Source: JAUILH01 sp965230535 (GTDB lineage Bacteria; Bacteroidota; Bacteroidia; Flavobacteriales_D; JAUILH01). From it: DNA of 64,000 nt. The first letter of the stretch is position 1. Each line of letters begins with the position of its first letter. Positions 59,265 through 64,000 of the stretch are shown piece by piece. Location: the NCBI GenBank assembly GCA_965230535.1, contig OZ246009.1, positions 1,364,001 to 1,428,000 on the forward strand, in the 5' to 3' direction. The translations under genes and the position numbers were made by a program. The notes under the pieces are model-generated. The model was not told the DNA's origin and did no database searches. It worked only from the letters and a program-made list of their open reading frames with translations.

Positions 59265-61084
59265 TGCCAGGAGTAAGCAATATAATACCTTCAAAAGGGC
59301 CGAAGACGCACAGTAGTACAACGGTCTTGGTTGATGGTTTGCCCATACCCGATAGTTTTGGACTATCGTCTATATGGATTTTGCAAACGGTCAATAAAAT
59401 ACCTACTGCAAAGTTGACCCTGATTGATGGCAGTGCTGCAGAACAGAAATATGAGGCTAGTAACTCAAATCTGTTTGTGCCAGGAAAAGAATTGGTTATT
59501 CGAATGGGATATGACCAGCTGGAGGAAACAGTTTTTAAAGGCATTATCATAAAACAAAGAGTGAAGCTTTTATCAAGCTTGGGAACTCAGTTGATTGTTG
59601 AAGTGAAAGATTCTGCTGTAAAAATGACTGTAGGGCGGAAGAACAAGTACTTTTTTGATAAATCAGATTCCGAAATCATAAAAAATATCGTCAGAGACTA
59701 TTCTGCCGATGGAATTACGGCCAATATTTCCGAACCTAATTTTGGTGGAGGACCATCTCCAGGTGTTGTTCATAAGGAAATGGTACAGTACTTCTGCACC
59801 GATTGGGATTTCATTGTATCAAGAGCTGAAGCAAGTGGAAGATTGGTGATGGTGAAGGATGGAAAAATTAACATTGCAACACCCGATTTTCTCCAGCAAA
59901 AAGCAGTGAATGTCTCCTTTGGAGAAAATGTTTATGAATTTGACATTGAAGTTGACTCTCGAAATGAGTACAAACAAGTTACAGCAAGAAGCTGGGATAA
60001 TGTTGAAAGAAAAGTTAAATCAGAAACAGTAAAAACATCTGCCATTACTCCGCAAGGTAATTTGTCTGCTGATGATTTAGCTCAGGTAATAGGCCTTGAG
60101 GACTTTCCATTACAACATTCAGGTGACCTAGAAAATCAAGAATTGAAAGCCTGGGCTGGCTCAAAATTTATGAGAAGTCGGCTGGCTAAGATTCAGGGTA
60201 CCGCAAAGGTTGAAGGGTTTTCAGAAATTGAATTAGGATCGATTATCGGAATTGAAAATATATCCAGAAGGTTTAATGGGCAAGCTTTTGTATCAGGCCT
60301 TATGCAACAGTATTCTGGGGATAGTGCCTGGTTTACTGACATTCAGTTCGGTTTTTGTCAGGATTGGTTTGCAGATGAGTACAATGATATTGTTCAGGAA
60401 TCGGCGGCTGGTCTTTTACCGTCAGTAAATGGTCTGGCATTGGGAGTAGTAACCGATATTGATGCTCAGGAAAATGACCCTGAGAATGATTACCGTGTCA
60501 AAGTAAATATGCCCTTAATTGAAGACTCCGGAAATGGTGTTTGGGCAAGATTGTCTGCCATTGGAGCGGGGCAGGATAAAGGTGTTTTTTTCCGACCAGG
60601 CATTGGTGATGAGGTCGTTCTGGGATTTTTAGATGAAGATCCAAGACAACCAATAATATTAGGAGGCTTATATGGTGTAAATAAAGAAAAGGGCACCCCT
60701 CCGGAAGACGCAAAATCTGATACGGACAATTTTATCAAAGGAATTTTTACCGATACAGGCTTGAAATTGGTCTTCAATGAAGATGAGAACAGCATTACTA
60801 TTCAAACAAAAAAGGAACAAAAAATTGTCCTTTCAGATGAGGATGACGCCATCACTATTGAAGACAGTAATAAAAACGTCATTACAATGGACTCCAATGG
60901 AATCCAGATCAGTTCTGATAAGGACATTTCTATGGTCGCAAAAGGTAAAGTTTCCATAGAAGGTAAAGGCATTGAGAATACATCTAAAGGATCATTTGTA
61001 GCCAAGGCAACAGGTGAGGCTAAGTTGGATTCTTCTGGAGGTAATGCCATCATAAATGGACAATTAGTATTAATAAACTCGTAA
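59264..61084 (+). CDS. eCIS VgrG-like spike/hub protein (Afp8 type)
   Basis: Residues about 1-375 are gp27-like hub domains (VLVDGLPIPDSFGLSSIWIL, GKELVIRMGYDQLEETVFKGIIIKQ, WDFIVSRAEASGRLVMVKDGK). An OB fold near 395-480 (VKVNMPLIEDSGNGVWARL, FFRPGIGDEVVLGFLDEDPRQPIILGGLYG) matches gp5. The rest, with ITIEDSNKNVITMDSNGIQI and SMVAKGKVSIEGKGI, is a triple-stranded beta-helix ending in a PAAR-binding tip. No C-terminal effector extension is seen. It forms the central spike. Confidence 0.9.
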   Translation: MPGVSNIIPSKGPKTHSSTTVLVDGLPIPDSFGLSSIWILQTVNKIPTAKLTLIDGSAAEQKYEASNSNLFVPGKELVIRMGYDQLEETVFKGIIIKQRVKLLSSLGTQLIVEVKDSAVKMTVGRKNKYFFDKSDSEIIKNIVRDYSADGITANISEPNFGGGPSPGVVHKEMVQYFCTDWDFIVSRAEASGRLVMVKDGKINIATPDFLQQKAVNVSFGENVYEFDIEVDSRNEYKQVTARSWDNVERKVKSETVKTSAITPQGNLSADDLAQVIGLEDFPLQHSGDLENQELKAWAGSKFMRSRLAKIQGTAKVEGFSEIELGSIIGIENISRRFNGQAFVSGLMQQYSGDSAWFTDIQFGFCQDWFADEYNDIVQESAAGLLPSVNGLALGVVTDIDAQENDPENDYRVKVNMPLIEDSGNGVWARLSAIGAGQDKGVFFRPGIGDEVVLGFLDEDPRQPIILGGLYGVNKEKGTPPEDAKSDTDNFIKGIFTDTGLKLVFNEDENSITIQTKKEQKIVLSDEDDAITIEDSNKNVITMDSNGIQISSDKDISMVAKGKVSIEGKGIENTSKGSFVAKATGEAKLDSSGGNAIINGQLVLINS

Positions 61085-61086
61085 AC

Positions 61087-61365
61087 ATGCCAGCAGCAGC
61101 AAGAATAACAGATACAACAACTCACGGAGGAACAGTAACTGGTCCTGGATCAACCACTGTCATCATTGGTGGATTGGGCGCAGCATTGGGGGGAGATAAT
61201 CATGTATGCTCAATTCCGGCAAATACCGGACACCTTCAGGCAAGTGTGTTCCCGGTTGGAAGCACCTCTGTATTCATTGATGGGGCACCTGCCCTAAGAG
61301 CTGGAGACGTGTGTGCATGCGGTGCAAGTGTGGCAGTAGGAGAACCAAGAGTAATAATAGGATAA
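61087..61365 (+). CDS. PAAR-domain spike tip protein
   Basis: The 92-residue protein is a PAAR domain: ARITDTTTHGGTVTGPGSTT, AALGGDNHVCSIPA, SVFIDGAPALRAGDVCACGA. The His and Cys residues can bind the metal at the tip. It has no extension that could be an effector. It starts 2 bases after the spike gene's stop. Confidence 0.9.
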   Translation: MPAAARITDTTTHGGTVTGPGSTTVIIGGLGAALGGDNHVCSIPANTGHLQASVFPVGSTSVFIDGAPALRAGDVCACGASVAVGEPRVIIG

Positions 61366-61369
61366 TAGT

Positions 61370-61801
61370 ATGGCAGAAGATTTTGTAGATAGTAGTAAAG
61401 CTTATTTAGGACGTGGATTTGGATTTCCGGTGACCTTTTCAAAGGGGAATAAGGGAGTTGTCATGTTTGAAGCAGAGAAAGATGTTCAAAGCAGTTTAGA
61501 AATCCTTATGTCTACAGTGATTGGTGAAAGAATCATGCAGCCAAAGTTTGGAGCAAGTTTGCATAATTATGTATTCGACTCAATGGACACCACTTTCAGA
61601 ACCTTTATCTCTGAGCAGGTGAGGTATGCCATTCTCCTCAATGAACCCAGAGTGAGGTTAGATAATGTGGAATATGAAGACAAACCACTGGAAGGAAAAG
61701 TCGAAATCAAAATCATATACACTGTTCTGTCTACAAACACCAGAAGCAACATAGTTTTCCCATTCTATATAAACGAAGGAACTGATTTAGAACAATCATG
61801 A
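61370..61801 (+). CDS. eCIS baseplate wedge protein, gp25-like (Afp9 type)
   Basis: A 143-residue gp25-family protein with YLGRGFGFPVTFS, AEKDVQSSLEILMSTVIGERIMQPKFGASLHNYVF, and PRVRLDNVEYE, the EPR-type motif of the family. In T4 and T6SS this protein nucleates the sheath. Its stop overlaps the next start (ATGA). Confidence 0.9.
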   Translation: MAEDFVDSSKAYLGRGFGFPVTFSKGNKGVVMFEAEKDVQSSLEILMSTVIGERIMQPKFGASLHNYVFDSMDTTFRTFISEQVRYAILLNEPRVRLDNVEYEDKPLEGKVEIKIIYTVLSTNTRSNIVFPFYINEGTDLEQS

Positions 61802-64000
61802 GTGAACAATGCGAAAATAGAAACCCTCTGATGAGAGATGGCACCAGTCAGCAACAAAGACTAATTGCTGCCTTATTGCCTTCATATGTAGCTGTTGACG
61901 AACGGAGTATGTCAGATTTGATCGAATTTGCCAATAAATTTGCCACACAGATTCAGTTTTACAATGATGTAGACAAAAAAAACGGAGATTGGCAGGATTT
62001 CTTTTTAAATCAGGTCATCGATCAGTCAACTGAGAAAACAGAACCGCATTACGCATTGTTTATTGCTTTTTTGGAGCTATTTAAGTTGGCCCAGGAAGAT
62101 CTGAATACCATCACTAAAAGACATCTCGAATTTTACTATAAAGATGTATTGAGGCTTGAAAGTAATGCAGAAATTCCAGATCAGGTATTTGTAATTTTTG
62201 AACTGGCTCAGGGTGTTGCTACAGATATTTTACAAAAGGATACCGGACTTAATGCCGGAGATGATGCGCTCGGAAATGAAAGGGTATACAACACAGAAAA
62301 AGATGTTGCTTTAAATACTTCTCAGGCACAAGAATTTAAGGCATTGTTTTACAACAAAAACAACGATGGACGACTGTATGCTTCACCAATTGCCAATTCT
62401 GCAAACGGATTAGGAGAACCAATAGAAACACCTGAACCTAAATGGAGAACTTTTGGAGCCATAGCAAATCCGGCAGTTCCCTTTAGTTCTCCTCAGGCCG
62501 ATAGGCCACAAGCTAAGGTGGGATTTGCTTTGGCTTCTCCAACCTTGTTTCTGGGAGAAGGAAATAGGGTAGTGACAATCACCCTTAATGTCAATTCAAC
62601 AACTGGTTTAAGTAATTCAGATTTGGTCAACGCGTTTGAGGTCATGTTTACAGGAGAGACAGAATGGATTCTCCCTAGTCCAGATGGAAGCAAAGTTCCA
62701 GTGGATACAACATATCTGGGACCAAGCGGATCAAATACCATCATTTTACAACGTACAATTACTGAAGATCAGCCAGCGATTGTAGCCTATGATGATACCG
62801 TATTTCAGGAGCGTTTTTCAACCAAATGGCCAATTGCCAAAATATTACTCAATACAAACAACCCGGCAACCAACTACATCTACGGAAAACTAAAAGGTCT
62901 TGTAATCAATAGTGCAGATGTCAAAGTGGATGTAGACAACGTAAAAAATCTGATTGTACAGAATGATCAGGCTACTCTGGATGCGTCTAAACCATTCAGA
63001 CCATTTGGAATTCGCCCAATACTCACTTCTGCTTTCTACGTTGGGAGTCAGGAAGTGTTTAGAAAACAAGTTTCCTCAGTAAATCTCAACATTACCTGGA
63101 AGGGACTACCTGATGACTCAAGAGGATTTAGCGGATACTATAGAAATTATATTCCTGCGAGTAACAACAATAAGAGAAAGAACAATTTGTATCGTGCCAA
63201 CATTTCAATTTTAGATGGCAGAGTCTGGAAACCTCTTATTTCTCAATCGTCAAGTTTAGCCAGATTGTTTGAGCCGCTTCCCTTAACTGTAATTAGTGCC
63301 TCTGTGCCAATTAGTTTTGGATTTGGAACTTTCATCTCAACGCCTAGTCCGTTAACATCTTTTGCATCCACAACGCTTGAGCAGAAATTACAACCATTCA
63401 GGCAAATTAAAATCCAGAACTCAAATTTGGCCAACGTACCCGCAGATCCGGATCTGGGAGAAATTGAAGAGTTCACTAATGAGACTGAAAAAGGTTTTCT
63501 TCGTCTGGAATTAGCGAATGCCGATTTTGGCCATAACGACTATCAGGTATCATATGCAACGCAGGCCATCAATGCCGCAACAACTGGAGACACCGCAGCA
63601 TATCCTTTACCAAACGAACCCTATACGCCACTCATCTCAGAGTTGAGTTTAGACTATACTTCAAGTAATTCCTTTTCACTGGTTAGTACACCAGCCAGCG
63701 AGACGCAGGAAGAGTTTGATAATAGAGTAGATCAATTTTTCCATGTCCTGCCATTTGGAGTTTCAGAACAACATCCGTTCCTGCTCAATAATACGGCATT
63801 TGTGTCCTTAGTTCCGGAGTTCCAGGATGAAGGCACATTGTATATTGGATTTGAAAATATGGTAGTGCCTCAAAACCTATCCATGCTTATTAAGGTAGCT
63901 GAAGGTAGCGCTAACCCGGATTTACCGGTTCAACCAGTTAAATGGAGTTACATGGTAAACAACGAATGGTACACATTCCCGGAGAGAGGCATTTTATCCG
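61798..64000 (+). CDS. eCIS baseplate J-like wedge protein (Afp11 type), 3' end outside window
   Basis: An open frame runs from ATG 61798 to the right edge without a stop, giving at least 734 residues (MSEQCENRNPLMRDGTSQQQ at the start). The beginning resembles Afp11/gpJ-type proteins, with LEFYYKDVLRLESNAEIPDQ and ALFIAFLELF, and its place after the gp25-like gene is stereotyped. YGVSEQHPF-type segments and large beta-rich parts fit the baseplate J family of eCIS, which exceed 1000 residues. Continuation past 64000 must be confirmed. Confidence 0.75.
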   Translation, partial: MSEQCENRNPLMRDGTSQQQRLIAALLPSYVAVDERSMSDLIEFANKFATQIQFYNDVDKKNGDWQDFFLNQVIDQSTEKTEPHYALFIAFLELFKLAQEDLNTITKRHLEFYYKDVLRLESNAEIPDQVFVIFELAQGVATDILQKDTGLNAGDDALGNERVYNTEKDVALNTSQAQEFKALFYNKNNDGRLYASPIANSANGLGEPIETPEPKWRTFGAIANPAVPFSSPQADRPQAKVGFALASPTLFLGEGNRVVTITLNVNSTTGLSNSDLVNAFEVMFTGETEWILPSPDGSKVPVDTTYLGPSGSNTIILQRTITEDQPAIVAYDDTVFQERFSTKWPIAKILLNTNNPATNYIYGKLKGLVINSADVKVDVDNVKNLIVQNDQATLDASKPFRPFGIRPILTSAFYVGSQEVFRKQVSSVNLNITWKGLPDDSRGFSGYYRNYIPASNNNKRKNNLYRANISILDGRVWKPLISQSSSLARLFEPLPLTVISASVPISFGFGTFISTPSPLTSFASTTLEQKLQPFRQIKIQNSNLANVPADPDLGEIEEFTNETEKGFLRLELANADFGHNDYQVSYATQAINAATTGDTAAYPLPNEPYTPLISELSLDYTSSNSFSLVSTPASETQEEFDNRVDQFFHVLPFGVSEQHPFLLNNTAFVSLVPEFQDEGTLYIGFENMVVPQNLSMLIKVAEGSANPDLPVQPVKWSYMVNNEWYTFPERGILS

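Noticed and set aside
51947..64000. Tailed prophage or type VI secretion system
   Set aside because: No capsid, terminase or T6SS membrane-complex genes are visible, and the DUF4255, DUF5908 and LysM order is that of eCIS.

Overview
The window looks like a chromosome segment of a Bacteroidota bacterium, probably Flavobacteriales-like. The evidence is a type IX secretion (T9SS) sorting domain, many lipoproteins with short SxC-type lipoboxes, PorT-like outer-membrane barrels, near-leaderless promoters of the TAnnTTTG type, and an extracellular contractile injection system (eCIS) of the kind common in this phylum. It has three parts.

(1) About 1-26,370 is an integrated element, entered from its right end. 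A tyrosine recombinase (24935-26245) and a small DNA-binding-like protein sit against the 3' end of a tRNA-Met(CAU) gene (26367-26440, minus strand), the usual arrangement for a tRNA-targeting integrase. The other att copy was not found, so the left end probably lies before base 1. The element has a minus-strand block (7839 to 2920) with a HerA/FtsK-like P-loop ATPase, a DnaA-domain-IV-like protein and a protein with a duplicated domain. It also has a plus-strand block (13912 to 24420) of tightly overlapping small genes: one soluble protein that is the best capsid candidate, then a long run of single-pass membrane proteins with a HExxH protease-like protein, an SH3-like protein, a PG-binding-like protein, a GH108 muramidase, a DUF2272 hydrolase and a patatin phospholipase. 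There is no recognisable terminase, portal, tail or conjugation gene. I infer a provirus of the tailless, membrane-containing type or an element derived from one. Between the blocks lies apparent cargo: a lipoprotein, a T9SS-exported protein, a tail-fibre-like secreted protein and an Abi-alpha-like gene. Inverted repeats built on TTCGCCAC-N7/8-GTGGCGAA occur at three promoter regions spread over 12 kb and look like one regulator's operators.

(2) About 26,443-51,403 is ordinary chromosome: a 12-haem membrane cytochrome, a TIGR02757 protein, a THUMP-type rRNA methyltransferase, a TPR protein, two outer-membrane barrels, an NlpC/P60 protein, an ABC-F ATPase with a degenerate second Walker A, a large WD40-caspase fusion, a parallel-beta-helix lipoprotein and several secreted proteins of unknown function. 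One of these (36247-37173) has His and Cys motifs faintly like clan CD peptidases.

(3) 51,947 to the right edge is an eCIS operon: a 52-aa leader gene, DUF4255 cap protein, possible cap adaptor, two sheath paralogues, two tube proteins, DUF5908 protein, LysM baseplate protein, VgrG-like spike, PAAR tip, gp25-like baseplate protein and the start of a gpJ-like baseplate protein cut by the window end. The tape measure, AAA+ ATPase, fibre and effector genes must lie beyond 64,000. All functional statements come from reading motifs and gene order; no database search was run.
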